A stretch of DNA of 64,000 nt from assembly GCA_050699635.1 (NCBI GenBank), contig JBOHFK010000005.1, forward strand, positions 1-64,000, in the 5' to 3' direction. This DNA comes from GCA-003244245 sp050699635 (lineage in GTDB: Bacteria; Actinomycetota; Actinomycetes; Mycobacteriales; Pseudonocardiaceae). A program made the translations under genes and the position numbers. The notes under the pieces are model-generated. The model did not search any database. It saw only the letters and a list, made by a program, of their open reading frames with translations, and was not told where the DNA came from. Of this stretch, positions 35,378 through 44,159 are shown piece by piece (the first letter of the stretch is position 1; every line of letters starts with the position of its first letter).

Positions 35378-38300
35378 GATGACTCCTTCGTCGAGGGTCG
35401 GCCGGATTCGCCGGCAGTGGGCTCCGTCGTCACCAGCTGGGTACCCGTTGTGATGGTGATGCCGGCGCGCTTGCGGTACTCGGCGAGGTAGGACAGCAGT
35501 TGGGGGCCACGCGGGCGGCGGCCGGGTTGAATGTCGCAGGTGGTCACCTTGCTCTCCTGGATGAACACATTCGGGTCCACGACCACGCCGAACAGGTCGT
35601 TCACGACATCGCCCCGCACGAGGCCGACCGGGCCCCAGTGGTAAGGCATCCAGACCTGGTGCACGACCCGGTCCTGCACCCGCAGCGGAGCCATCCGGTC
35701 GGTGACCACGACCTTCGCCTCGACGGCCGCGCGACTGGTGATCACATGGGCCCAGCCGAGGTGCTCCAGCCCGCGCTGCGCCGCCAGCTCCGGGGAGACC
35801 TCGACGAACAGTTCCGGTTGCAGTTCCGCTAGGTACGGCAGGGTCCGGCTCATCCCGCCCGCAGTGTGGTGTTCGGTGAGGCGTGCGGTGGTGAACACGA
35901 ACGGGAACACCTCGCCGTGCAGCTCTGGCGGCGAGGGGTTGGACGGGTTGTCCAGGCGCCCGTAGATCTTGCGCGTTGGGTTGCCCTGCTGCCCATACAA
36001 CAGGTTGCGTACCGGTGATTCGTGCGGTTCGTAGTGCGTCGGTAATGGACCGTCAGCGAGCCCGGTCGGCGCGAAGAGCCAGCCCTTGCCGTCCGATTGC
36101 ATGATGAACGGATCGTCCCCGCGTAGCGCGTCCGGTCCGACCGCGCCTTCGGGAGGAAGGTAGGTCGGTGGCTTGTCCTTCGGAAAATCTGGCACGTCGT
36201 GGCCGGTCCACTCGCCGCGCTGGGCGTCCCACCACACCAGAGCCTTGCGTTCGCTCCACGGCTTCCCGTCGAGGTCGGCCGAGGCCCGGTTGTAGAGAAC
36301 CCGCCGGTTGGCCGGCCAGGCCCAGCCCCATTCCAAGGCATAGAGGTCCTGCTCGAAGCGGGACTTGCGGCGCGCGGCCTGGTTGACGCCCTCGGCGTAG
36401 ACGCCGCTGTAGATCCAGCAGCCACACGACGTCGTACCGTCCGCCCGCAGGTCGAGGTAGCCGTTGACCACCTGGCCAGTCGTCAGGTCATAGCCGTTGA
36501 TGTGCCGCAACACATCCTCGGCCGACGGCTCGTCTCCATGCGTCTCGTAGTCCCACGCCAGATCCAGCAACGGCCGGTCACGTTCATCGGTGGATCCCGC
36601 GAGGTGTTGCCGGATCCGGCGTCCGAGGTGGTAGAAGAACCACAGTTCCGAGCGCTGGTCGCCGGTCGGTTCAACAGCCTTCTCCCGCCACTGCAGCATC
36701 CGCTGGGTCTGGGTGAACGTGCCCGCCTTCTCCACATGCGAGGCTGCCGGGAAGAAGAACACCTCGGTGCGGCATTGCTGCGCGACGATCTCCCCGGTTT
36801 CGATCTCCGGTGCGTCCTTCCAGAAGGTGGCGCTGTCGATCATCGTGAGGTCCCGCACCACCAGCCAGTCGAGGTTGGCCATGCCGAGCCGCTGGAGCCG
36901 ACCGTGTGCCGACCCCACCGCCGGGTTCTGGCCGAGCAGGAAGTAGCCGGAGACCTTGCCGTCGACCATGTCCATGACGGTGCGGTAGGTGCCGTGGTCA
37001 CCGTTGATGCGCGGCAGGTAGTCGAAGCAGAAGTCGTTGTCCTGGGTGGCCGCGTCGCCCCAGTACTCCTTGAGCAGTGACACGACGTAGGTGTCCGCGT
37101 TGCGCCAGAACCCCTTCTGTTTGTCGCCGCGGATGCTGTCGATGTAGCCGGCCAGGTTGGAGTGCGCTGGCGTCGGCATCGGCAGATATCCGGGTAGCAG
37201 GTTGAACAGAGTCGGGATATCGGTCGAACCCTGGATGCTGGCGTGGCCGCGTAGGGCGAAGATCCCGCCCCCCGGCCGGCCGATGTTGCCCAGCAGGAGT
37301 TGGATGATTGAACCGGCGCGGATGTACTGCGCCCCGACGCTGTGCTGGGTCCAGCCCACGCTGTAAACCAGCGCGGCGGTGCGATCCCGCCCAGAGTTCG
37401 ACGTCCATGCGGTGCAGACCCGCAGGAACTGTTCCTTCGGGATACCGCAGATCGCCTCCACAACCTCCGGGGTGTAGCGGGCAAAGTGCCGCTTGAGGAT
37501 CTGGTACACGCAGCGGGGATGCCGCAGGGTCGGATCCGCCGCTACTCCGTCGGTCACGCCGTCTAGCACCGGGCCGCCCGAACCATGCTGGTAGCCGGCC
37601 GAGGTTTCTTAGCCTCCCCGGGGTGCCGGGTTCCCGGCGACGGGCGCGCCGATACCCCCTGGTAATGCCAGGTCGTCGGGTCATACGCCGCCGTCGCGTG
37701 GTCGTAGCCGCTGAACAGGCCATCGAGGTCCTCGGTGTCCTGGTAGTCCTCGCTGACGAGGAACGACGCGTTGGTGTAGGCGAGCACGTAGTCGCGGAAG
37801 TCGAGCTCGTGGGACAGGATGTAATTGATCACGCCGCCGAGCAAGGCGATGTCAGTCCCGGCGCGCAGCGGCACGTGCAGGTCCGACAGCGCGCTCGTCC
37901 GCGTGAACCGGGGATCGATGTGGATCACGGTGGCATCGTTGGCCTTGGCCTCCATCACCCACTGGAATCCGACCGGGTGCGCCTCGGCCATGTTGGAGCC
38001 CATGATCACGATGCAGTCAGAGTTGCCGAGGTCTTCCAGGTAGTCCGTCGCCCCGCCGCGACCGAAGGAAGCTCCCAGACCGGGAACCGTGGCGGAGTGT
38101 CAAATGCGGGCCTGGTTCTCGATCTGCAATGCGCCCAGCGCGGTGAACAGCTTCTTGATCAGGTAGTTCTCTTCGTTGTCCAGCGTGGCGCCCCCGAGGC
38201 TGGCCAACCCCATCGTCCGGCGCAGCGGCTCGCCGTTCTCGTCGGTGTCCTGCCATCCCTTGCGCCGCGCGTCCAGCACCCGATCGGTGACCATCTCCAT

Positions 38301-38669
38301 CGCGCTGTCCAGGTCAAGCTCAGCCCACTCAGTGGAGTAGGGCGCGCGGTAGAGCACCTTCTGCGCCCGGTGCGGGCCCGTCACCAACTGCTTGCTGGCC
38401 GAACCCTTCGGACACAACCGCCCACGCGAGATCGGGCTATGCGGATCACCCTCGATCTGAACGACCTTTTCGTCCTTCACGAACACCTGCTGACCGCACC
38501 CAACCGCGCAGTACGGGCACACCGAACGCGCCACCCGATCCGCGCTGGCCGTCCGCGCGGTCAGCGAGACGTGCGAAGGCGACTCAACAGCCTTTCCGCG
38601 ACCGAGCGGATCGGCACCCGTTAGTTGCCGGTAGACCGGCCAGGACTGGACAAGCCTGCGTAAGCCCAC
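35374..38669 (-). CDS. fdhA: Selenocysteine formate dehydrogenase alpha subunit (one frameshift near 37.6 kb)
   Basis: About 1098 aa. The N-terminal [4Fe-4S] binding site is VCPYCAVGCGQQVFV..GRLCPKG. At 38100-38102 an in-frame TGA falls in NQARI-U-HSATVPGLGASFG, exactly where FdnG-type enzymes have selenocysteine (residue 190), and a SECIS hairpin follows. Mo-bisMGD domains continue with MGSNMAEAHPVGFQWV, HIDPRFTRTSALSD, LRGHASIQGSTDIPTLF and QDRVVHQVWMPYHWG. Near 37.6 kb, in a weakly conserved loop, the frame slips by one base, which is a mutation or an error. No obvious Tat signal is present. It oxidises formate to CO2. A leader element lies upstream. Confidence 0.9.
38071..38102 (-). promoter_or_regulatory. 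Bacterial SECIS element for UGA recoding
   Basis: Twelve bases after the UGA the minus strand folds as GTTCCC-GGTCT-GGGAGC (six pairs, one G-U; stem 38071-38087). The apical loop GGUCU equals the SelB-recognised loop of the E. coli fdhF/fdnG SECIS, and its distance from the UGA is appropriate. This strongly supports decoding as selenocysteine, not termination. Confidence 0.85.
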
Positions 38670-38702
38670 TCAAATCTCCATTCCGGCTGCCGAACCAAAT
38701 AC

Positions 38703-39017
38703 TCAACGTGGACTGGAGGAGATCAGGTCGGTGGTGGACCCCACATGCACGGCACGATCATGCCTTGAGACTGGCCTGGCCTGCTCTTTCCGTCTTCGAC
38801 GCCAGCGTCCATCTGAGGTTGTAGTTGGCTGCAACCCGTCGTTCCTGCTAGCTGCAATGAGTGAGACCCTGCTCAACTCCTGTCCCACCTGTCCATCAGC
38901 GAGCGTGATGACCTCTCGCAGTGCCGACCATGCCGCTGCGAGTTCCACGGTTGCGGTGAGCCGACCCAGGTAGCGCTGTGGGCGCGGGTTGACCGGGATC
39001 TCGACCCCATCACTCAC
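38703..39017 (-). CDS. Small uncharacterised protein, GTGA-coupled
   Basis: GTG 39017 overlaps the TGA of the preceding small gene. The conserved-looking part is VEIPVNPRPQRYLGRLTATV followed by ELAAAWSALREVI and QVGQELSRVSLIAAS. From about residue 58 the coding sequence runs into a leader-element copy that belongs to the fdh promoter region, so the C-terminal ~45 residues (Arg-rich) are probably not native. Function unknown. It is the last gene of an XRE/small-protein module. Confidence 0.45.
   Translation of the reverse strand: MSDGVEIPVNPRPQRYLGRLTATVELAAAWSALREVITLADGQVGQELSRVSLIAASRNDGLQPTTTSDGRWRRRRKEQARPVSRHDRAVHVGSTTDLISSSPR
38762..38860 (-). promoter_or_regulatory. Leader element copy, upstream of fdhA
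   Basis: Minus strand: CATTGCAGCTAGCAGGAACG, then GATGGACGCTGGCGTCGAAG and ACGGAAAGAGCAGGCC. It shares GCAGCTAGCAGG and GCTGGCGTCGAAGACG with the copies before the catalase and the 6PGDH-fold gene. It lies about 95 bp before the fdhA start, suggesting that formate oxidation belongs to the same regulon. Confidence 0.52.
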
Positions 39018-39241
39018 GACGCGCACCCCGGGCACTGACCACGACCCGGATCGGTCAGGCTCGCCGCCAGCAGTCGGGCCCCGCAGAGCGCCCGGTAGTC
39101 GCCACGCTGGCGACCAGCGAGCAGCGCATCGGAGCTGACCCGGTGCCGGACCTGGGTGATCCCGTCCACTAACTCGATCCCCGGTCGGCGCTGCGCGGGT
39201 ATGGAGACGTGCGCGCCCTGGCGCCGGTGCCTGCCTGCCAC
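39014..39241 (-). CDS. Small Cys-containing protein, paralogue of gene at 428
   Basis: GTG 39241 (or an ATG at 39286) gives 75-90 aa. IELVDGITQVRHRVSSDAL is followed by RALCGARLLAASLTDPGRG and QCPGCAS. The ALCGA...C..C pattern is shared with the small protein at 428-730, also located behind an XRE regulator. Probable zinc ribbon; function unknown. Coupled to the next gene by GTGA. Confidence 0.52.
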   Translation of the reverse strand: MAGRHRRQGAHVSIPAQRRPGIELVDGITQVRHRVSSDALLAGRQRGDYRALCGARLLAASLTDPGRGQCPGCAS

Positions 39242-39251
39242 GGGGGTCGCC

Positions 39252-39470
39252 TCAGCCCACTGTGGTGATGCCGCCGCCCGGCCCACTGGGGTTGGCGAGT
39301 GCCTGGATCTCCCGGCGTCGCCTCAGCAGCTCCGCGACCAGCGTGTCGTTGTCCGCATTGCGGCCGGTATAGGCATTGGTCAAGAACAACTCGGCCAGCG
39401 CCTCCCCGGGGCTCAGGGCAAGCCCAGCGGGAGAGTGCGACGCGGGTACGTCGTTGGCGGCATTGGTCAC
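39252..39470 (-). CDS. Short uncharacterised protein
   Basis: The protein is 72 aa from ATG 39470. LSPGEALAELFLTNAYTGRN and LVAELLRRRREIQALANPSG are predicted helices. No ribosome site stands out. It lies between the XRE regulator and the Cys-containing small gene in the same direction, so it may be the second gene of that module. Confidence 0.42.
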   Translation of the reverse strand: MTNAANDVPASHSPAGLALSPGEALAELFLTNAYTGRNADNDTLVAELLRRRREIQALANPSGPGGGITTVG

Positions 39471-39534
39471 GGTTGACGAGAGTGATCGCGATCAAGCCCG
39501 TGTTGTCCACCGACGTGGACGTCATCCGGTCGGG

Positions 39535-40734
39535 CTACATGGGCAAACTGGCGCGGTAGGCCAACCCGCGCAGCTCCCGGCCGACCGCGTCGTCGCGCTG
39601 GCGCACGAGTAGCCCGCCGATCACGTCGCGGATGATTGGGTCTCGTTGCACCTTGGCGGGAAAGAGATCCTCCGCTTTTCGCAATGCCAGCACCGCGTCG
39701 TCACGGCGTCCCCGTAACCGGGCCAGCGCGGTCCCGTAACGCGCCCAGTAGTTCGCCCGATTCACCGCGAAGGGATGCTGCTGTGGGTCGATATCCTGCG
39801 CGATTCCCGCCGCACGATCGGGCTCGCCGGCTTCGACCGCGCGCACCATCCGGTTCACTCCGGCATCGACTGGCCCGAACAAGTACCCGGTTGCGTCGGT
39901 CTCACCCGTGGCGCCGAACCGCTCGCCGAGCTCCGCAGCGGCATCCAGGGCGGGTTCCACATCGCCGGGCCGGCCATTCAGCGCGGCCGCCACGGCGTGT
40001 AGCGCGGTGATCTGGCCCACCAGACCGGCGGTGTCGGCCGTGGTGGGCGGCAGGATCACCGAGTCAAGCTCAGCCTGACCCAGCTCGAAAGCGCCGCCGG
40101 ACAACAGCGTGTCGGCCACGACGAACGTGGCCACACCGAGCGTGGTGACCGAATCACGCTCCTGAGCCAAACGCCGCGCCAGGAACACAGTCCGGCGGAT
40201 CAGGTCGGCCGGTGCCGCCGCCTCCCTGAGCCACCACCGCGTGACATGCGCATGCAAGTAGACGCCCAGGTCGAGCAATTCACCGTGATCGGCACCGACA
40301 GCCAGTGTGGTGTGCAGATTCCGGATCAGTAGCGGCAAGTCGGTAGCAACGTCGGCGGCCTGGCACGCTCGCCGTTGTTGGTGAATCCGGGCCACCTGTT
40401 CCCGTAACGCGGTGACCGGTAGCACCAGCCCGTCGGGGCGGCCGACGTCGATCGCATCCAGCGCCAGCCGCACCGCCTCGGTGGTGGCGTCCGTGTGCCC
40501 GTTAGCCGGCGCGGGCACGGGCAGCCTGGTGAGCTCACTCGGTGCGATTTGCAGCGCGCTGGCCAGCGCCACGAGCTCGGCGAGGCTGTCCAGAGCACGC
40601 TCGCCCCGTTCGAGTTGCGACAGGTGGGATTTCGATACTCCAGCCAGCCCGGCGACTACCCGCAACGACTTACGCCGCGCATTGCGGATCTGGCGCAGCC
40701 GGGCACCAATCGTCCGCGCGTCGTCAATGTCCAC
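39535..40734 (-). CDS. XRE-family regulator with TPR-like C-terminal domain
   Basis: GTG 40734 is chosen because AAGGAGAGG precedes it; 399 aa. The HTH is IGARLRQIRNARRKSLRVVA, GLAGVSKSHLSQLERGER. The long C-terminal part is helical with repeated Ala/Leu pairs (LRKAEDLFPAKVQRDPIIRD), as in actinobacterial regulators that sense peptides or work with small partner proteins. Three small genes follow on the same strand, repeating the organisation at the left edge of the window. Confidence 0.87.
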   Translation of the reverse strand: MDIDDARTIGARLRQIRNARRKSLRVVAGLAGVSKSHLSQLERGERALDSLAELVALASALQIAPSELTRLPVPAPANGHTDATTEAVRLALDAIDVGRPDGLVLPVTALREQVARIHQQRRACQAADVATDLPLLIRNLHTTLAVGADHGELLDLGVYLHAHVTRWWLREAAAPADLIRRTVFLARRLAQERDSVTTLGVATFVVADTLLSGGAFELGQAELDSVILPPTTADTAGLVGQITALHAVAAALNGRPGDVEPALDAAAELGERFGATGETDATGYLFGPVDAGVNRMVRAVEAGEPDRAAGIAQDIDPQQHPFAVNRANYWARYGTALARLRGRRDDAVLALRKAEDLFPAKVQRDPIIRDVIGGLLVRQRDDAVGRELRGLAYRASLPM

Positions 40735-40991
40735 GAAACCTCTCCTTGCCGGCACCCCCTGCCGATGCCCGGGGAGCTAACCCTGGCGGAACCTCGGCTA
40801 GGAGGTAGCGACAAGGTTACGCCCATCGCCCCTGGTGGACACTGCGGGCGTGGATCACGACGGCGTGGTGGTGGTGTTGCTCGAAACGATCTTGACCGTC
40901 GGCGTGTGGCGAACTTTCCCGCCGCCGCGCCCGTCGACACCGCCCGACGTACTCCCCCGTTTGCGAAGAAGCTACCCCCGCGCGGGCATGT

Positions 40992-41431
40992 TCAGTTTCT
41001 GCGATCGGCGAACGGGCGCTGGCCGTAGCTTGTCACGAACTCAGCGATGAGTAGGCTCTCGACGTCCTCGGGATCGAGATCGGCTGTTAGCTGCCAGGCG
41101 ACGAGCAGCAGAGCGGCGCCGGCTAGCTGCCAGATGTAACGGCCACCCCAGTGCCCGGCTCGCTGCCCCGCACCATGGCGACGGTACTCGTTGAGACGCC
41201 TGCGCAGGTCACCAGCTTTTCCGAGGTAGACCACCTCAGCGCCGGGTACCCAAGCGCTTCGCAACTTGTCTACCGACACCGAAGGGTCTTTGCCCTTGAA
41301 CCATCCGGCCTGGCTGGTCTCCACGAAGGCGGGCTCGACGCTCACGGCACGATGTAGACCCCCGGCTGGGTCGGAACATCGGCGGATGGCAGCGCAGCGA
41401 ATGGGACAAAGCCGGTGAAGCCGCGCGTCAC
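40992..41431 (-). pseudogene. GIY-YIG domain protein, frameshift near 41342
   Basis: The first part (FTGFVPFAALPSADVPTQPG followed by VYIVP) supplies the GIY-like strand and ends at a TGA. The next frame continues PAFVETSQAGWFKGKDPSVS and VVYLGKAGDLRRRLNEYRRH, the YIG-like motif and Arg helix, ending SYGQRPFADRRN. A single-base slip joins them. GIY-YIG proteins are nucleases; this stand-alone type is uncharacterised. The start near GTG 41431 is tentative. Confidence 0.62.
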
Positions 41432-41589
41432 CAGTGCATCTCGACTCCAGTCCATTGACTCATCCTGGCCGGGTCCGACGCCCTACGACTGCTTGCCGGA
41501 CTTCCCGGGCATGCCCGGGAACGGGTGACCGCGTGGCGTACTGCCAGGTCCGCACCCGGTGACCGGCACGACGGCCGAGGTCCCCGCGC

Positions 41590-41785
41590 TGGTGCTGCTG
41601 GTCCGATCCTGGCCTTCGCCATGGTCCAGCCCCGCGGGCTGCCCGAAGCGACTATCGCGGTGGTCTTCGTCGCCGCTGCGGTCACCACCGCTGTCCTGAG
41701 CCTGGACGCCACGGTCGTGCTGCTCACCCCGGTCGTGTTCGGCGCCGCCGCCCGGCTACGTATGCGGCCCAAACCGCGCGATCAG
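41590..41785 (+). pseudogene. ArsB/SLC13-type transporter remnant
   Basis: ILAFAMVQPRGLPEA is followed directly by VVFVAAAVTTAVLSLDATVV and LLTPVVFGAAARLRMRPKP. These two stretches are normally ~80 residues apart in arsenite/anion permeases (the second covers the LDATVVLLTPV motif), so an internal deletion and loss of most of the gene are evident. The remnant abuts the histidine kinase gene end. Confidence 0.5.
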
Positions 41786-42981
41786 CCCTCTTCGATGGGA
41801 AGCGTGATAAGCAGCGTCGTTCCCTGTCCGACGGGGCTCGCCACGTCGATCGTCCCCCCGAGCGCGTCGACGCGGTCGGTGAGGCCTAGGAGTCCGGAAC
41901 CACGTGTCGGATCGGCCCCGCCGCAGCCATTGTCGCGGATCGACAGCTCGAGGACACCGTCACTCGCCGCGACGGCGACGTACACCGCGGAAGCGTGCGC
42001 GTGCTTGGCGGTATTGGTGAGCGCTTCGGACACGACGTAATAGACGGCGACTTCCACCGGCTCAGGCAGCCGGGTCTGGGCGTACACCTCAAGCTTGACG
42101 GGGACGGTTGACCGCCGGGCAAGGGTCTTGAGGGCGGGCGCGAGGCCGCCCTGGGTGAGAATGGCCGGGTGGATACCGCGCGAGATCTCCTGCAGCTCCT
42201 CGAGTGTGCCGGTCAGTCCTTCCGCCACTCGGGACAACTGCGCCTGCAATTCGGGCAGCTCGGGCGGGACCATCTCCTGCGCACTGCGCTGTTCGAGCAC
42301 GAGTGAGACGAGCCGCTGTTGCACTCCATCGTGCAGATCCCGCTCGATCTGGCGCCGCGTCTGGTCTGCGGCCGTGACGATCCGCGCCCGCGAGGCGGCG
42401 AGCTCGGCCCGGCTTCGCCGCAGTTCGGCTGTTCGCTCAACCACCCTCACCTCCAGCTCGTCTCGCGCTTTGCGAAGCTCTTCTTCGGCCCTCGTGCGCT
42501 CGTGGATGAGGCGGGCGCTGTGAAATGCTGTGGCACCGTGATTGGCAGCAAGGCAAAGCAGGAGCTGGTCAATCTCCGTGGGAAAGTCGATGCGATCAGA
42601 GGCTGTAGCAACCAGACCGCCCTCGGCATTGACACCGATGGGAATGACAACGCCGCGGCATGGCTCGGCGCCACCGTCGACGTCAGGAATGATCTCCTTA
42701 GCTGAGAGCCGGCCGCTCTTGGCGAGATGACCTTCCAGCCATTCCGGAAAGGTCTTCCATCCCTTCCCCCTGGTGACGTCGACTCCGCCAGCGACGCTGG
42801 GAACGCACAAACGAACGAAAACAAAATCAAGCTGCAACAATCCGATTAGCGCGTCGGCAAGTCCGGCGGCCACGGCAGCCGGTTCTTTACCCACCCACGC
42901 CACCGGGATGGTGGAAAGCGCCACGAAATCCCTGAACACGGTTCGCAGCGCGCCGATCTCAGCATCGGTATCGATGGGCAT
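41782..42981 (-). CDS. Soluble GAF-like sensor histidine kinase
   Basis: The protein is 399 aa. Residues ~1-165 form a GAF-like sensor (GGVDVTRGKGWKTFPEWLEG). A coiled-coil (ERTRAEEELRKARDELEVRV) leads to RRQIERDLHDGVQQRLVSLV with the phospho-His. The ATPase domain has NTAKHAHAS and DNGCGGADP...GLLGLTDRVDALGG. No membrane segment is present. It starts immediately after the stop of the MEDS-domain gene, so the two form an operon. No regulator gene is next to it. Confidence 0.9.
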   Translation of the reverse strand: MPIDTDAEIGALRTVFRDFVALSTIPVAWVGKEPAAVAAGLADALIGLLQLDFVFVRLCVPSVAGGVDVTRGKGWKTFPEWLEGHLAKSGRLSAKEIIPDVDGGAEPCRGVVIPIGVNAEGGLVATASDRIDFPTEIDQLLLCLAANHGATAFHSARLIHERTRAEEELRKARDELEVRVVERTAELRRSRAELAASRARIVTAADQTRRQIERDLHDGVQQRLVSLVLEQRSAQEMVPPELPELQAQLSRVAEGLTGTLEELQEISRGIHPAILTQGGLAPALKTLARRSTVPVKLEVYAQTRLPEPVEVAVYYVVSEALTNTAKHAHASAVYVAVAASDGVLELSIRDNGCGGADPTRGSGLLGLTDRVDALGGTIDVASPVGQGTTLLITLPIEEG

Positions 42982-43635
42982 CTAGTTCGCCGCGTTCGCG
43001 CTCTTGCGGCCAGACCGCCGCTCCCGGATCTCGAGCAGGAACTGGTCCGGAGGAACGAAGAACGGGTTTTCTTGAAGTAGCCCGCCGATAATCACGGCTG
43101 GATGCGTCCGCAAGGCGTCCATCACCACGCTCGCGCTAAATTTCGTCAGATCATACGCGCAGATCACGGGATCTTCGTACTTGGGAGCCACGTAGTTGAC
43201 GCGCGTCTCGAACTCGATGAGGTCGTCGAGGCCTGGCAAGTCGGCCAGCGCCCATTCCATCTGAGCCACGAATCTCGTCTGCGGGAACCCTGCGGCCGGC
43301 CCGGATTGGAATACTTGTTCGTATGACGCCAACCAGGTGTCCTGGTCGAAGCGGGCTCCACGGAGCGGACCGAATTGCCAAGGGTGCACCTCTAATTGGC
43401 CGGTGCTCATCGCCTCCTGCACATTAACACCTGCTTCGGCGAGCCGCCTGAGATGCTCTTCCCGTCGCTCGGGATCAATGAGATGGAAGGCTCTGTCACC
43501 CCGATCTAAACCATCCTTGATGAACGGGCGAAGCACGCGGTAATGCTCATCGAAGCCATTGAAGAATGCACAAATATGACGATACTGACCAAAAGTGCTC
43601 TCGGTAAACTGCGGGGATTGCGAGGTGATGTCCAT
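42982..43635 (-). CDS. MEDS-domain (DcmR-like) sensory protein
   Basis: The protein is 217 aa. HICAFFNGFDEHYRVLRPFI, DGLDRGDRAFHLIDPERREE and EDPVICAYDLTKFSASVVMD match the MEDS sensory domain named for methanogen/methylotroph regulators such as DcmR. No DNA-binding domain is attached, so signalling probably goes through the kinase encoded directly downstream. The promoter region contains two 17-bp direct repeats (43819, 43849). Confidence 0.77.
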   Translation of the reverse strand: MDITSQSPQFTESTFGQYRHICAFFNGFDEHYRVLRPFIKDGLDRGDRAFHLIDPERREEHLRRLAEAGVNVQEAMSTGQLEVHPWQFGPLRGARFDQDTWLASYEQVFQSGPAAGFPQTRFVAQMEWALADLPGLDDLIEFETRVNYVAPKYEDPVICAYDLTKFSASVVMDALRTHPAVIIGGLLQENPFFVPPDQFLLEIRERRSGRKSANAAN

Positions 43636-43818
43636 TTTCTCACCTTCACGAAGCAGGAGCCGCGTTCCAGCCCGGCGGACCGAGTCTGGCGTCGCCCGAC
43701 TCGGTCCCGCACATGGCTCACAGCGCTGTGACTAACCCCAAGACACTTTACCTCCTTGTTGTCGCCGCTGTCGACGTGACGGCGCTCTTGGCCGCTATGA
43801 TGGCCATCGCTATCCGCC

Positions 43819-43865
43819 TCGCTAAATCGGTCAAAACGGGCACAAACTTCGCTAAATCGGTCAAA
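43819..43865. repeat. Two 17-bp direct repeats, 30-bp period
   Basis: TCGCTAAATCGGTCAAA occurs at 43819-43835 and 43849-43865, in an AT-richer stretch 185-230 bp upstream of the MEDS gene. The period of about three helical turns suits a tandem regulator site. The 524-bp gap 43636-44159 otherwise holds only the leader element below and no convincing gene. Confidence 0.6.
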
Positions 43866-43946
43866 CTCCATCAATCTCTACGGCCACCCGCCCGCGGGAC
43901 CTGGCCCGCCTGATCAGCGGCATCAACGGGGCCAGCGCGGAGCCAT

Positions 43947-44049
43947 ATTCCGGCTGGCAGGAAACAAAGAATCCAGCTGTCCAGGAACGCAGATGGGTGG
44001 TGGCCCTGACGACACGTGTCCGCCGCGAGACGAAACTCGACGCTGGAAT
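43947..44049 (+). promoter_or_regulatory. Leader element copy, upstream of DUF1918 gene
   Basis: Contains CCGGCTGGCAGGAAAC, AATCCAGCTGTCCAGGAACG, CAGATGGGTGGTGGCCCTGA and CGACACGTGTCCGCCGCGAG. It aligns best with the aquaporin leader at 22113 (shared GGCCCTGACGACA and GAGACGA segments). Confidence 0.48.
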
Positions 44050-44159
44050 GTCATCGCTGATACCGAAGGTCACCCACATGCTCCCCAAAAGCCACAGATG
44101 TGGTCCCTTCACTGCTGGCCGGGAGTACGCCGTCTGGTTCCACACCGAAGGAGTCACCA

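Noticed and set aside
38100..38102. TGA in fdhA as a nonsense mutation
   Set aside because: Its exact position at the FdnG selenocysteine site and the SECIS hairpin with a GGUCU loop make recoding far more likely.
34628..38624. Long plus-strand open frames across the formate dehydrogenase operon
   Set aside because: They lie opposite genes with complete iron-sulphur and molybdopterin motifs and show no domain of their own.
43819..43865. CRISPR array
   Set aside because: Only two short repeats with a 13-bp spacer; no cas genes. No CRISPR array is seen anywhere in the window.
43713..43913. Small plus-strand gene with a hydrophobic start
   Set aside because: No ribosome site, its second half is the direct-repeat region, and it lies in the promoter zone of the MEDS operon.
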